Part shown: positions 21,731 to 34,568 of the stretch, piece after piece
Numbering within the stretch: position 1 is the first letter of the stretch
How the letters are laid out: each line of letters opens with the position of its first letter
NCBI GenBank assembly: GCA_902702965.1
Contig: CACRXP010000037.1
Span: 1,070,572 to 1,134,571 of the forward strand
From: Spirometra erinaceieuropaei
Taxonomy: Eukaryota > Platyhelminthes > Cestoda > Diphyllobothriidea > Diphyllobothriidae
DNA length: 64,000 nt
Direction: 5' to 3'
Position numbers and translations under genes: made by a program
Notes under the pieces: generated by a model
The model's database searches: none
What the model was told of the DNA's origin: nothing
What the model saw: the letters and a program-made list of their open reading frames with translations, nothing else

Positions 21731-22629
21731 GTAAGTTCAAAGTGCTTACAACCGCTATCTACGTTTCTTTGCATACATAACATTGGGTAATGCTTCGGTT
21801 GTTTGTAACAATTTACCTAGCAATATTATTTGCCGGGACTGGCAATCGCTGTCTAAAACATTAAGCAGACTGTTAAAGGGTCACAATAAGGCACTATAGA
21901 GAGAAAGTCAGTTCATCACTAAGAGAAGACAGTATCTGAGTACGAAAATAGATAAGCAGTCGGTATTGTGAATTTAGCTCGGTGTGGCCAAAATACGACT
22001 GCGGCAACTCGGTGCGCGACAATTGCAACTTAAGTTTACGGTACTTTTCTTCTTAGTATATATGCAATTCGCGTGTATGAAGGTTTTTTTACACATTCTA
22101 TGTACAACTATCCAACATTGTTGATTTCTTGTAGTCTACAAAGAAGAAGAAATCAACACATAAGGAGGGCATTTAGAGGTGTGCTTCTATAATTCTCCAA
22201 TATCCCAGGCGTAAAACGTGTTCACAGACGCAGAGCACAAGGCACTACAGTTAGCAGTTCCCTTTAGGCCTGGCCTGACTACTCTTATCAGCATCGAAAG
22301 GACTCGAAAAACATTTTCAATTATACTAACGTGATTTTCACATGCTTAGTTATGCAATACAATTTATAAGAAAGTTTATGGGCCATCAGGCAATCCAAAA
22401 TGTAACTTAATATTCTTCAAATTCCGTTTTTGGCTGTAAGAGCAGCAGAAAACATCCCAAAACAAAAAAATCAACAGTTCTGCCCTTTTACCGTGCTCTC
22501 AAAACAATAAAACGACGGGAACATGGTGTTTAATTTTCAATTGTTTGGAATGGGTGTGAGGCAAGCTCGTAAGGTTAACTAAGTAATCATCACTGTCAGC
22601 TAGGCAAGAGATTTGGTTAGGAATAACTG

Positions 22630-25300
22630 ACAAATTGCGCAGAAAGGCCAAAATCGGCGTAAACTTGTGCATCCTGCCAAATGGTTACCGAATCATTTAA
22701 GGGTATGAAAGCGAAAAAAAATGAGATTTGTCAAGAATTATCAGATTTGAGAGTGGAGTTACCTACGGTAACATACAAGTGAGATTCATTACACAAATTT
22801 ATAATGATTCAGAACAAAACGTTGTTTAAGAAACAATATAACTTGGAATTCAAAGCAAAAATACGAAATCATGTCAGACAGCAACTCGATGTCAAGGAAT
22901 ATTTAAGGATTTCCATCTTATTTACTTTCAGATGCGATGATTTCCACGATAAATGCTCTGAATGGAAGAAGGCGAAACAGTGCACAAAAAATCGCAAGTA
23001 TATGGAAAATACGTGTCCCAAGAGCTGCGGTGTCTGCAATGATACGACGGACGAGACAAAATGTAGAGATTTATACATTATAACGGCCGATTGCCAACAA
23101 TGGGCAGCAAGGGGCGAATGTCAAAAAAACCCAATTTGGATGGCTAAAAACTGCGCAAAATCATGCGGTCGATGCGGTGACTCGACGGATGAGACTACAG
23201 ACAATTCTGCAGCCTGCAAAGATACCTACGCTTTTCCAAAAGAATGCATTGGCTGGGCAGCAAGGGGCGAATGTCAGAAAAACCCAATTTGGATGGCTGC
23301 AAACTGCGCCAAATCATGCGGTCGATGCGGTGACTCGACGGATGAGACTACAGACAATTCGGCAGTCTGCAAAAATAACGATGCTTATTCGAACCAATGC
23401 ATAGTCTGGGCAAAAAGGGGCGAATGTCAGAAAAACCCAATTTGGATGGCCGCGAACTGCGCCAAATCATGCGGCAAATGTTCTGGAAAGAATACGAGGT
23501 AAGATTTCGAGCAATTACTTTTAGGTTTAAGGCTGCGAAAACTCCCATATTCGAAAACGTTCAGAAAACGCCGCCAAGAAATCCCGTACTTTGACCGGAT
23601 GTGATACCGTTCCAAGAGATTTTGCAGACAGCGATGTAATCATCGTTTTTTTCCTCAGAAATTAACTGCAAATGTAGATCAGTTCACTCTAGGTCTATAG
23701 GTTCAGGCTGAATTATATATGTATGCATATTTGTGCCGAGTTCCATCAGCCACAGCGGATAACCGCATAATATTACTTAAATGCCAACAGTGCGCTAGTA
23801 GTATACTTTAAATAAATGGGATACTATGTTAACAGCACAGGTGCTAGCCAAATGTGCATACACGCGTGCTTTGCTGATATTCTGCCATTTCATAACACAT
23901 CTGCGAGGGTTTCGGCTCATCAGTCGGCCCGCTAGCATTCCTTATCTGCTTTCCGCTAGATACGCCAACTAAGATATTGTTTCTTTTTCATTTCCTAAGA
24001 AATTCGCTGTAAACTTGGAGTAGTTATTCTATGTCTATCAGCTCAGACAGAAGATTTTATGCATGGATATTTGGGCCTAGGTCCATCATGTACGGCGGGT
24101 AAACGCAAAATATTCATTAACTGCAAACAGGCAGCTAGTAGCATACTTTAGTCTAAGGGGATATCATACTGACCACGAGCATATAGACCCACTGATCTAT
24201 TCCAAGTTCGCAGTTAATTTCAGAAGAAATTAAAAGCGACAAGTTCCATATTGCAATATTTACCAGAAAGCAAGCGGGGAATGCTGAGGGGACCACTGAT
24301 GAGCTGAGCCCATCGCAGCTGTGTCAGGCAGGTGCGGAATATCGGTGAAACACGCATGTTTGAGCTTTTGGCTAGTACCTATGTTGAGAGTATGGTATCC
24401 ACTTACCCTAAAACCATCGTTTATCAGATGTAACTAGCGCTTTAAGCAACCTCGTTTTTAAATCTAGTAAATTAAATGACGGACATTAGTGCCTTGCGCA
24501 GGATTAAGTTTAGAATGTAGGAGTCTTTCGCAGCGTCTGACGCACTCTCTCCTCTCCCGCCTACCTGTCTCCTGTGACAGGACGGAGTCAAGACGGGCAA
24601 AGATGGGCTCGAGTGCAGTGACTGGAAAGGCTTAACAGCCCACCTACGACTGTCGAACCCGATCTAGTTTCAACAGAACGTAACAGACTTTCGTGAGGTT
24701 AGCCTTGATCTCACATTAGCCACAATGCCATAACGGCCACATCTAGTAGGAACCATAAAAGCCTGACTCTCAGTCCTGAGAGCGACAGTGTAATCCCGTG
24801 AGTTGATGTCTTTCCGGCCACGACTCTCAGGACGTCCTAATGGGTCCGAGGGCGTCATAGCTATTGTAGTAAAAAATACGCTGGTGTGACGTGAGGAAGG
24901 ATTCCCCAGTGTCGGCCTCAGTCATACCTCTCTCGTATGCAGCAGTTCACTTTCCGATTCTGTCAAGCAGCTGGTAATGTAGTTGGGTGTACTGACTGAC
25001 ACGACATGTGGGTCTACGTCTAGTCGTGCTATTACGCTTCTTCCATGTACGGAAGTAATAATGGCTGAGGGCGGACTCTGCACAGCCTGATAAGACACGT
25101 GTCGTGGACCAGTCTGAGTTCCGCCATGGTCCAACGCATTTACACAGTAATGACCTTTTACATGAAGAAGGCCGTGAATACAGGGCAGAAGATCTCCAGG
25201 AAAGATGTATTCAGATTCTGTTGGCGCACAAATAGCAGTTGAAGCCAAAAAGTTTGCGAGTTGCTTTAATAGATCATGGGCATGGCACTTTTGAAATATT
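22630..25300 (+). repeat. Tandem segmental duplication unit 1 (contains exon 8)
   Basis: The lead-in at 22640-22790 resembles 25330-25430, exon 8 resembles exon 9, and 23640-25210 resembles 27740-28950. The exon offset is 2877 bp. The downstream offset grows to about 4090 bp because unit 2 carries the palindromic insertion at 26448-27735. A block at about 24600-24900 with R2-like sequence is present only in unit 1. Confidence 0.75.
22932..23498 (+). CDS. Gene A exon 8: four ShK domains
   Basis: Acceptor TTTACTTTCAG, then CDDFHDKCSEWKKAKQC and PKSCGVC, followed by three closely alike domains of the type CIGWAARGECQKNPIWMAAN plus CAKSCGRC. They are joined by a repeated acidic linker GDSTDETTDNSA. 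Each domain has six cysteines. The exon starts with one base completing a codon and ends with two bases (AG), so it is phase-symmetric. The donor is GTAAGA. If not spliced, the frame stops at once (TAA, 23500-23502), giving an alternative C-terminus. Near-identity of domains 2-4 points to recent internal duplication or gene conversion. Confidence 0.92.
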
Positions 25301-25808
25301 GCGTCGAAAAGACGGAAAATAGCCATAAACGTGTGCATTTGGCCAAATAATTGCAAATTATTTCAAGATATGAAACCAAAACCAGATGATATTATTCGAA
25401 GTTTAATAGAGTTGAGGAGCAGTTTCTTTACGTTTGTGCTTAAGTAAGCCTGACTGCACAGTTTTATCATGTATTGCATAACAAACCATTGCTTTTAAAT
25501 ACGAGTTACGTAACTGCTCTCGTTTTTTACCGAAAATACAGAGTTTCAAGCAACTTGCCAACCGATTAGCAGATTTGCAAAGGTATTTGTTAATTACGTT
25601 GGTGATGTTCAAGAGTAAATGCTTTGTTCCAAGCGTTTTATACCAACATTTAAATTACTCGTGGGAAGTATGCTTAGGAAAATTCTCAAAAATAACTTAA
25701 ATAGGAATCCTGACCGTCTTTGCATTCATAGAAAACTACCAAATCTTGTCAGGTATCACTTCGATGTCAAGCAGTTTTCTTTTGGATTTCCATCTTATTT
25801 ACTTTTAG
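23499..25808. other. Gene A intron 8
   Basis: Non-coding. It includes R2-like sequence near 24520-24660 and the upstream part of duplication unit 2. No exon seen. Confidence 0.6.
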
Positions 25809-26390
25809 CTGTAAGGATTTACACGCAAAGTGCCCTCTATGGTACAAAACTAAACAGTGCACGAAAAATCGCAAGTATATGGAACGTACGTGTCCCAAGA
25901 GCTGCGGTGTCTGCACTGACTCGACGGACGAGACTACAGACAATTCGGCAGCCTGCAGAGATACCTACGCTTTTCCAAAAGAATGCATTGGCTGGGCCGC
26001 AAGGGGCGAATGTCAGAAAAACCCAATTTGGATGGCTACAAACTGCGCAAAATCATGCGGTCGATGCGGTGACTCGACGGATGAGACTACAGACAATTCG
26101 GCAGACTGCAGAGATACCTACGCTTTTCCGAAAGAATGCATAGGCTGGGCAGCAAGTGGCGAATGTCAGAAAAACCCAATTTGGATGGCTGCAAACTGCG
26201 CTAAATCATGCGGTCGATGCGGTGACTCGACGGATGAGACTACAGACAATTCGGCAGTCTGCAAAAATAACGATGCTTATTCGAACCAATGCATAGTCTG
26301 GGCAAAAAGGGGCGAATGTCAGAAAAACCCAATTTGGATGGCCGCGAACTGCGCCAAATCATGCGACAAATGTTCTGAAAAGAATACGAG
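25809..26390 (+). CDS. Gene A exon 9: four more ShK domains
   Basis: Acceptor TTACTTTTAG, then CKDLHAKCPLWYKTKQC and PKSCGVC, then three repeats with CQKNPIWMA cores; the last has CAKSCDKC. It begins and ends in the same phases as exon 8, so it can follow exon 8 or replace it. It ends at a GTAAGA donor overlapping a TAA stop (26392-26394). I found no further exon downstream in the window, so either this is the last exon, using the stop, or a later exon is unrecognised. Confidence 0.88.
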
Positions 26391-26447
26391 GTAAGATTTC
26401 GAGCAATTAATTTTAGGTTTAAAGCTGCGACAGTTCCCACAGCAGTA

Positions 26448-27735
26448 AATAGAAGACGAGGTGGCGGGCATACGTAGCTTTCTATACATTTTCTTCGGGG
26501 TAGTACAGTGCGTTACCTATCTCATGAAATGTTGGCTGAAATTCTGAAATGCGTTATCGATTAGGAAGAAATACTTGGTCGCAGTTCTAATACTGCTTAT
26601 CTTGTGGCATACGTTTATAACATTTCGGACTTGGCAGGATGTCGCCTTTGAACTGCACGTCTTTTTAATCTCCTGTAGAAAGCATGCCCGGTAAAAAATG
26701 ACTACATAAGTAGCATGCATTTTTCCCATTAATTTTCGATGGTCTTGCAAATTCAAATATGTTTTGTAGAAACCACAAAAAATGTGCTTTCTTTTAGTCA
26801 GTCAATAGAGAATCACGTCTTCTTTATATTTTATACTTAAGGAAGGAGTATAATTAGGTTTTAAAAAAGTTTTCTAATTGCCGAAAAATTCGGAGCCTGA
26901 TCATTCGTTGCATTAGCGCTTAGTGATTACACTCTACAAGGTGCATGCGTTCCGCGTAAAGAAAATCTCATATTTTTCTATGTCATAAAAGAGATATTAT
27001 GCAGAGTCCATAACGTTTTGCAATGGATGCGGACCATGTTGTACATTTCCTAAGGAGCAGTGGTAAACGGCCAGGTACGATGCTATGTGAATGGACATTT
27101 CGCGGTCTTAAAAAGTCCCATAATTAGAAACTTTTTTAAAACCTAATTATACTCCTTCCTTAAGTATAAAATATAAGGAAGACGTGATTCTCTATTGATT
27201 GACTAAAAGAAAGCACATTTTTGCTTGTGGTTTCTATAAAATATATTTGAATTTCCAAAACCATCGAAAATCAATGGGAAAAATGCATGCTACTTATGTA
27301 GTCATTTTTTACCGGGCACGCTCTCAACAGGAGATTGAAGAGAAGTGCATTTCAAAGGCGACATCCTGCCAAGTCCGAAATGTTATCAAAGTATGCCACA
27401 AGATAAGCAGTATTAGAACTGAGACCAAGTATTTCTTCCTAATCGAAAACGCATTTCAGAATTTCAGCCAACATTTCATGAGATAGGTCACGCACTCTGC
27501 AATTTTATGGGAAGAGGGTAGAAGCAAATACCTGTCAGTGATAAGAGAAATCGTTTAAAGTTTGTCTTAGAACACACCTCCCACACACCTACACCCTGCC
27601 TGTGTCCTAGGACAAACTTGAATCGCGTTCTCTGATCACTGAGACTTTTTGTTTCTACCCTTTCCCATATAACTGTACTGCCCAGAGGAGAATTTGTCGG
27701 AAGCTACGCATGCTCGCCACCTCATCATCCGTTTG
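26448..27735. mobile_element. R1-related palindromic element just after exon 9
   Basis: The inner ends read TACAGTGCGTTACCTATCTC (from 26504) and its inverse near 27480-27499, with long complementary arms. Complementarity continues outward: GAGGTGGCGGGCATACGTAG near 26460 pairs with CTACGCATGCTCGCCACCTC near 27705. The right arm is broken by a 162-bp hairpin. Open frames at 26517-26756 (minus) and 27199-27486 (plus) are mirror images produced by the palindrome. The element starts about 50 bp beyond exon 9, where the similarity between the two duplication units breaks off. Confidence 0.75.
27507..27668. mobile_element. Small hairpin element nested in palindrome
   Basis: Starts ATGGGAAGAGGGTAGAAGCA and ends with the inverse TTTCTACCCTTTCCCAT. 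Both arms also share a CAGTGATNAGAGAA segment and an AAGTTTGTC segment. It interrupts the right arm of the larger palindrome, so it is younger than that element. Confidence 0.65.
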
Positions 27736-28949
27736 CCTTTTGTAATTATTCCATTTATAGTATTCATTTGCTGTCGGCGATATTAATTTCTACTCTCACT
27801 ACTCAATTCTGCCCTGATGAATCAGAGGCTGCGTCAGCAAACTATGGGTGAGCACTCGTGTTATTCCTGTCATCTAATGACCGAATAATCATCTAATCTA
27901 AGAATATATAAAATAGGCAATAATGTGTGACTGAAAATTACGTTCAGAATACGCCGATAAATACCTCCGGCCTTAGACCTCCTGCGATACCTATCCAACA
28001 GCTTTTACATGCAGCTAACCTCTAATGGTTTGTTGCTTTATAGCTTCCTCAGGTATAAACTGCGAACTTGGAGTATATAATTTTCTAGGTCTATAAGCTC
28101 TAGGATTGTTTGGTGTCCCCTTACCCTGAATTATACTGCTAGCTGTCTCTCGGCAGTTTAGGTATGTTACGCGTTTTATCACTATGATTGATGGACTTCG
28201 GCAGAAATACTAATACATCCAAATTTCTTTTTAATCCTTTTATCCTAGAATACACTGATCCACTCGAAGTTTGCGGTTACATTTTGAGGACATTAAAAGG
28301 GAACATTTTCTAATTTAGAGCACCTACGAGAATTCAGACAGGCAATACTTAGGGACTCACTGCTGAGCCAAAACCTTCGCAACTGTGTCATGCAGCGGCA
28401 GCATACCGGTAAAACACACTTGTATCGGCTTTTGGCTAGTACCTGTGCGTTTAGTATAGTATCCACTTACCCTAAATTGAGACATTTTCCAGATCCAATT
28501 GGCGCTTTAAGCAACCTCGATTTCAAGCCTACTACATTAAATAACCGGCTAAAGTGCCTTTCGCAGTATTTAGCTTAGAGTAGAGAAGTCTTTTGCAGAG
28601 TCTGACGCGCTCTCCCTCCCCCCCTCAACGTCCTGGCTCCTGTGACAGAACGGAGTCAGTCATTCCTCTCTCGTATGCAGCAGTCCACTCTGCGAGCCTG
28701 TCAAGCAGATGCAATCGGATGTAGTGACCGAGACGACGTGTAGGTCTACGTCCAGTCGTGCTATTACACGTCTTCCATGTAAGGCAGTAATAATTTGTGA
28801 AGGTGGACTCTGCACAGCCTGATAAAACACGTGTTGTGGGCCAGTCTCAGATCCGCTCTGGTCCAGCTCATTTACACAGTAATGACCTTTTACATGAAGG
28901 ACATCCTGAGCGCAGGATAGAAGATCTCCAGGGCAAATTGATTGTTGCC

Positions 28950-31690
28950 GTTAAATAATTGAAATTTTAATGAGGCCACTGGGCTGTATGTAGCAGTCAT
29001 TTTTGACTACTTTCCATTTGCTACCATGTTTTCGTGTTGTGCTAGGTACCTCTGAGTGGACCCAACAATAACTACTATGCTCTTACCATAGACTTGCATC
29101 TTTGTTTCTCATAAAGGTTGAGCTGCAGTAAACCTCTAACATGCGGTGGGGAAAATGTTTTGTTCACTGAACGTCAATCTCAAATGAGAAAGATAAAAGT
29201 GCGCTTTGCTTTATAAACATCATTCTTGGATATTCAGCCAGAATAGGGGATATTATGTGGGCCGTAGTCTTAGTTGCTAAACGTTAGTCTTTTTAATGCA
29301 TCGAGTAGAAGTCATTCTGCTTTTTTAAGTAACTCAACCCGGAATGGTCGTTCTTTGACCTAAAATGCATGGCCAGTTCGTGCGCTGCAAGTTAAGCACT
29401 CTAATCTGGTCTCTATGTGAACTCGCCTACTGTTCCTACGGGTGAGTCGGACTACTTACTCTAGGTGATCGCAACCCACTCCTCTGAGACGGATGTCTGA
29501 CGCAGACACAAGATTCCAATGAATATCACTGGATGTTTCGGTTGCATTGTCCGCAGTGGAATTGTGTCTGTGGGTCCCGGATTCATGAACGCCAAGGGCT
29601 CCTTTGGCCGTCAACAGACGGCCTTATCAAAATGGGTGACAACGAAGAAGACTCTTGGATGCTCAGAACACCGTTCTGTTGACTGTCGAGTGCCAGTCGG
29701 ACGTTTGCTCTGCTCTCATAAGTGTTTGGACATCCGTTCACGAAGGAGAGCTCACTAAAACGACATTGGTCACATCTTTTCTGTTGGGGTCCCGCGGTGT
29801 ATTTTAAATTGTTGATGCACAAGACGGCGTTTTGTTAGGGGATAACTGGTGTCAATGTTCTGTATTTGCTTAAAATTGGCGATTATTCTGCCAATCGTCA
29901 GATATTCAGATGTGTTGGTTGCAACGGACAAATATCGCTCATATCGGGTATTCGGTCTTCTTCAGTTGTAATTCTTTACATGCTCAAGGACTGAATTCAT
30001 GAAGATGACTTTTGTCGATGGTGTTTTGGCGGGGGGACCAAAAGCGCGAACAGCGATTTTAACCCAGCATGGAAACAACTGCCTTGAAGAAGTCATTTGT
30101 CTCATTAATTTTCGAAGAGAGATATTTCGTCCAGGAAGCAAAATGTGGTTTGCACTACCACTGGTTTTCAAACAGAATCTGGGCTTGTGCTGCCACTTGG
30201 ATTTGACCAAACGCTACTTCAGGGTGATCTTTGTATCTGCCTGTTTGATCGCGATGTTATCCATTTTGGTTCTTTAAAGTGGTTTTTGCCCTTCTTAGTT
30301 AAAGACTTTAGTTTATTAGCCATATACATCACAAGACCTTGGTTTGGCCGAAATTGCTCAAGTCAGTGTACGGCTTTTTCAGAGTAGCTGATGTATAGTT
30401 TTATGATTTCGTCTGTCAGCGGTAGGTGATAACGGATCCGTTTCGCCTTTATTCCCTAACCGGGTAAGGACTGCTCGTACACAGACGCGCAGGAAACGTC
30501 ATAGAGATTAGTATGTTTTCATCTAACTGAAAGACTATCTTCTTTTTTCACGTAATGCACTTGTACATATACTTTTGAAATCTGTATAAGACCGAACAGT
30601 TGTAAAAATGTTTCTTCGCGGTTAATGCCTCACATTATATAGAAAGCCAACGCTTGCGCAGTAGTATATTCAACTAATTTGTCTGATGGAATTTCGAGAA
30701 GGCTACTAATGAACTGTTTTAATTGTTCATAGTGCATACCTCAGGAAACGAAATACTGGAAAATTATCCACCGACTGGTGTCTTGGGCAATATTACTCTA
30801 ACGGGTTAGGTCCTCAATAGAAAGAGCTAAAAACAGGACAAGTGCAAACATATTCTGCTCTAAATGTAAGCACCTGAACGCATTGTTTTGAATTTTAGGT
30901 TCTTGTGAAGATCGGAGCGGGCGGTGTAGGTACCTGGGAGAGCGTGGATATTGTACTAGATATCCATGATCGACCATCATTTTACGCAGAATACGTCTGG
31001 TGCATGTAGTCCCACTTTTTAAGGGTGCGGTTCAATCGTTTTGAAATGTTTACTTTGGTGAAAGACTCATTTTAACTGTTTCCTCGGTCATGGGATATAT
31101 GCTCCTATAAAACATTCAGCGTGTTAGGATGTCGTTTATGACTTGTTATTCACGAACTGTTGTCAGAAGATGTGGACGTAATGGGTGACTTTCGGACACT
31201 GGGAGAGAGATTGTTAAGGAGGTTGCAAAAAACTGTGCAGACGTCTACATATGGTAAAATTTGGTGAGAATGATCGGATAAAGTCCAATGAAAAGTGGAG
31301 AGCGGCCGGATCTGGAGCAATCGTCTTTGGTTCACAGTGCGTGGTAACGGTCACCGAGGTGGAAATAAATATAAATGAAGTATGCTTTATAGGCCATTTT
31401 TCGGTGTTCGTGCGGAAATTGACAGGCATTCTTAGGGCGCATGAAGGTTCACCTAGATGTTTACAGTATTCTCCTTGGGGTGCCTTTGTGCCTAAAACGG
31501 GGCCAAGCGGTAGATGCACTGGACCATCACAGGAGCTAAATCGAAGTCTAGCAGGCGTCATCAGGGATGCGCACCCATAACAAAGGCCAAAATTAGAAGT
31601 GTGTCGGCACGTTAGTTGGCGCCTCATTCCGCGCTGGTTGGAATCCATGCTGCCTACCCCGTCCTCCTGTCGTATTAAAATCTGGCCAGT
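28950..31690. other. No recognisable feature
   Basis: I see no exon, repeat family or RNA gene that I can support. An open frame at 29999-30277 has no motif and overlaps an equally long frame on the other strand. Confidence 0.4.
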
Positions 31691-31960
31691 GATTGTTGTG
31701 GACCAGGAGGTGCGGTGGTACGCCTAGGTGCGGGATGTCGTTGAGTCAGCCACCAGCGCAGTCTCCCGCCTCTGGCCTTCTTGACTGTGCGTTGACTCGA
31801 GGTACAGGTGGGGGAGGGGAAAGTGTGGTAGATTCTGCGTAAGTATACTATCAGTATAAAATCCGTCATGCGAAATTCACAGTCCCCACTATCACCCTGC
31901 TGTTGAGCACACAGTGGGTATCGTCGAATTAGACAGTCGAACTGTTGGAGTATAAGGCGC
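31690..31960 (+). repeat. R2 dispersed repeat
   Basis: Has GTGGACCAGGAGGTGCGGTG, a central GGGGGAGGGGAAAGTGTGG box and GAGCACACAGTGGGTATCGT, in R2 order. Confidence 0.7.
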
Positions 31961-32875
31961 CAACACATTGTTGAGTGTCAGTTTCGCCGACTCACTTGTC
32001 CAAACAGTTTACGTGCTCAAGTGTCTGTTCAAAAACGGGAGTCAGAGGGTTACGTTAACAGGCAGTCAGCCTGTGCGTATTAATACACGCCCAAGAACAT
32101 AGACCTGTTTTGCCAACATACAGGCAAGAAGAGCTAGTGGACAGCAAGCAGTGCATAGTACTATTCGGTTGGATACGATATTCGACTCGTAATAATAATG
32201 CACCAGATGAAGAAGTTGGCTCGTGAGTAGTGTGAATGTTAATTCGACTCAGATGTAGCATACTACCATGTTCGGTTTCCGTTTTTCACATATGCTACTG
32301 GGGCCGGGTACTGTTGCATACGAATTGCATCCTACAAATCCCGGGAAATATCTGTTAGATCAGAATAAATGGGTCAATTCGCAGTTGGGCTGCTTATCCT
32401 TACTGCAGTACAGAGGTAAGTGGATGAAGAGTCGCCTTTTCTGGAATCTAGCGGATGGTTTTAACGTTTGTAGCCTTTAAATTCCAAGTGCAAAATTGAG
32501 GAACTGATTTAGAACACTGATGGGTTTGAAATTTGACGCCTCTATAGTGGCAGTAGTCGGTGCACAGTCTTTATTGACAAAGTCGATTATCAAAGCAAGG
32601 CCCAGAGCCGCCATGGCAAACGTAAGCCCAACAAACTCGGAGCCAGTATATTTGAAAACCAATAATTCTGAAGGCTGTTAAGGTCTGGCCCTAAAGGATA
32701 ACAATAACCGCATCAACAACAATAGTTTACGTGTTGCAGGTGATAAGGTTGGCATAGCCCACACACGGCTACACAGTGCCTTTGGAAATGTTTTTACTAG
32801 GAATATATTCAACGGCATCGTTAAATATGTCCTCGATGTAAGTCAACTGACGTTACCATTTTGTCGTTTGGTTGA
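31961..32875. other. Flank of PLE B, no gene seen
   Basis: No exon. Part of this may be the unrecognised 3' region of PLE B, whose GIY-YIG domain is missing; I cannot identify it. Confidence 0.35.
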
Positions 32876-34568
32876 CGTCAGACAAGAACATACAAGAATA
32901 GAAGTTTGTTCTCCACTTCCTCTTCCATCGGGAGGTGTAGATCGTGAATGACTGAGCTCAGCAGTTCTTCGTAGTAGTTAATTCTATCCTAATCGATGAT
33001 AACGAAGGTATCATCAACATAGCGCACCCAAAACTGGAGTTTGCTCTCCTGGATTAGTTCTTTCTCAAGTGTTTGCAGAACCCCCTCGGCAATGAGCCCG
33101 CAGATTGGTGAACCCATTGGAGTGTGCATAATTTGCCCATGTATGTGGTCCCTTTGAAGGTGAAAATGTCCTGACGCAGTTCCCACGAGTTCTATGAGAT
33201 CCTGAGCTGTAGGCAGGCTATCGCCCTTATCGTAATTTTAATGTGGCATAACACTGAGCGTCTCGACCGCAAGGACCTGTGATATGGACGTTAGGAGTGA
33301 TACGACATCAGATGACACCATTCTTTCATTTGGTTCGATCCTAACAGTCATTATTTTGTCAAGGAATTGTTCTGCTGAGTGCACTGCTATTTGCGAGCCC
33401 GTTGTTACCAATTCTAGCTTCTGAAATAGCCACTTTGCAAGCCAGATGTGTGGGTGAGCCTCAGAGTGAGACGATTGGTCGGAGAGGAACATCTGTCTGT
33501 GTGCCTTTCGAAGATCGCAGAATCTCGCCGTCGATGTTTCAGTGGGCCTTTCCATATACCAATCTTTGACGGTGATGACTTTTCCATCCTTTGGTCGAGC
33601 CAGAGTTCTATTAACTTTCGCCAGTAGGGACTTTAGACTGGTGACATCGCTGACTTTGTAGGACGCCAGGTCAGAGGGGAACGTAAGAGCTTTGTTTTGG
33701 TAATCTACCTTGTCAAGGACAACGGTTGACTGGCCTTTGTCAGCAGGCGGAATAACTATTTCGTCGCCCGCATTTATTTCCTTAGGGCCTATTGTTCATC
33801 TCTTAGCAGCGAATGGGTTTTTCGAGGCGACATGAGACGTGAGAAGATTTGGTGTTGAAGGAGGTCCTTTACATCGTCTGCTGCAGTGGTTTGACGTAGC
33901 ACCAATTCGAAAGAAGAACCGAAAGTAACCGTGTCGGCGTCAGTTGTGTTAAAGTCGGATCCAAGTTGTAGAACTTTTCTTTGAGTCACATTAAGATGTT
34001 TCGACAAGAGGTTGTGTAATAAGGTTTGTTCATTTTTCTGGACTTGTACGATCTGCAGGGCCATGGACTTTCCCGATAAGCCTGCATCTCCGTTAGCACG
34101 TTCCTTTCGTCGCAATAATATTAAGGTGTTCTTCAATGTTGTGGCGGTCAGTTTACCATAGCGACGTGTAAAAAGTATCCTGAGGTTTTTAGCATTGTGT
34201 GCGTAGTTCCTTAGCCGTAGGTGGCAATCTTGAAGCAGTACCCCAGTCATTCGCCTGCTATGGCGGAACATCGTTTGTCTAGCCAGTTCCGTGTTGACGA
34301 GAGGCTTACAGGAGAGGCATTTTGGCATAACATACTTGACAAGGCATCTGTGAAGGAAGTTGAGTTGTACTTTGTTCAAGGCTGGTCGGAGGACCTCCAC
34401 TGCATCTCTCCCGCTGAACGCCTCCGTTTCTTTTGTTATGCCACCTGGGGATGCACGTTCCTCACTTTTAATGAATTTTGCCTGCTTTGACTGTTGCACA
34501 TTTGTCCCCTGTTGGAAAACGGCTTGGGGAAATAGTATCGAAAATTTACGGAGTACACTTTGCTCCAT
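32876..34568 (-). pseudogene. Penelope-like element B: N-terminal region and reverse transcriptase, decayed
   Basis: On the minus strand, a 259-codon frame (34568-33789) gives the PLE N-terminal region, with CHLRLRNYAHNAKNLR. It stops, and after a frameshift the next part reads GDEIVIPPADKGQSTVVLDK and then VTSLKSLLAKVNRTLARPKD. RT pieces follow: PNERMVSSDVVSLLTSISQ, TPMGSPICGLIAEGVLQ, FWVRYVDDTFVIID (YVDD kept, about 32995), then HDLHLPMEEEVENKLLFLYV near 32900. The GIY-YIG domain is not found. Residues agree with PLE A at the motifs but much of the rest differs, so this is a separate family. Several stops and shifts make it inactive. Confidence 0.85.

Larger units (their letters stand above)
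25300..28950 (+). repeat. Tandem segmental duplication unit 2 (contains exon 9)
   Basis: Second copy of the unit described at 22630. The ends are approximate because the flanks are diverged. The two units share the exon, the upstream intron and about 1 kb of downstream sequence; for example, CTCTCTCGTATGCAGCAG occurs near 24930 and 28665. Confidence 0.72.

Noticed and set aside
26517..27486. Two similar open frames on opposite strands (79 and 95 codons)
   Set aside because: They mirror each other because the element is a palindrome; no domain is present.
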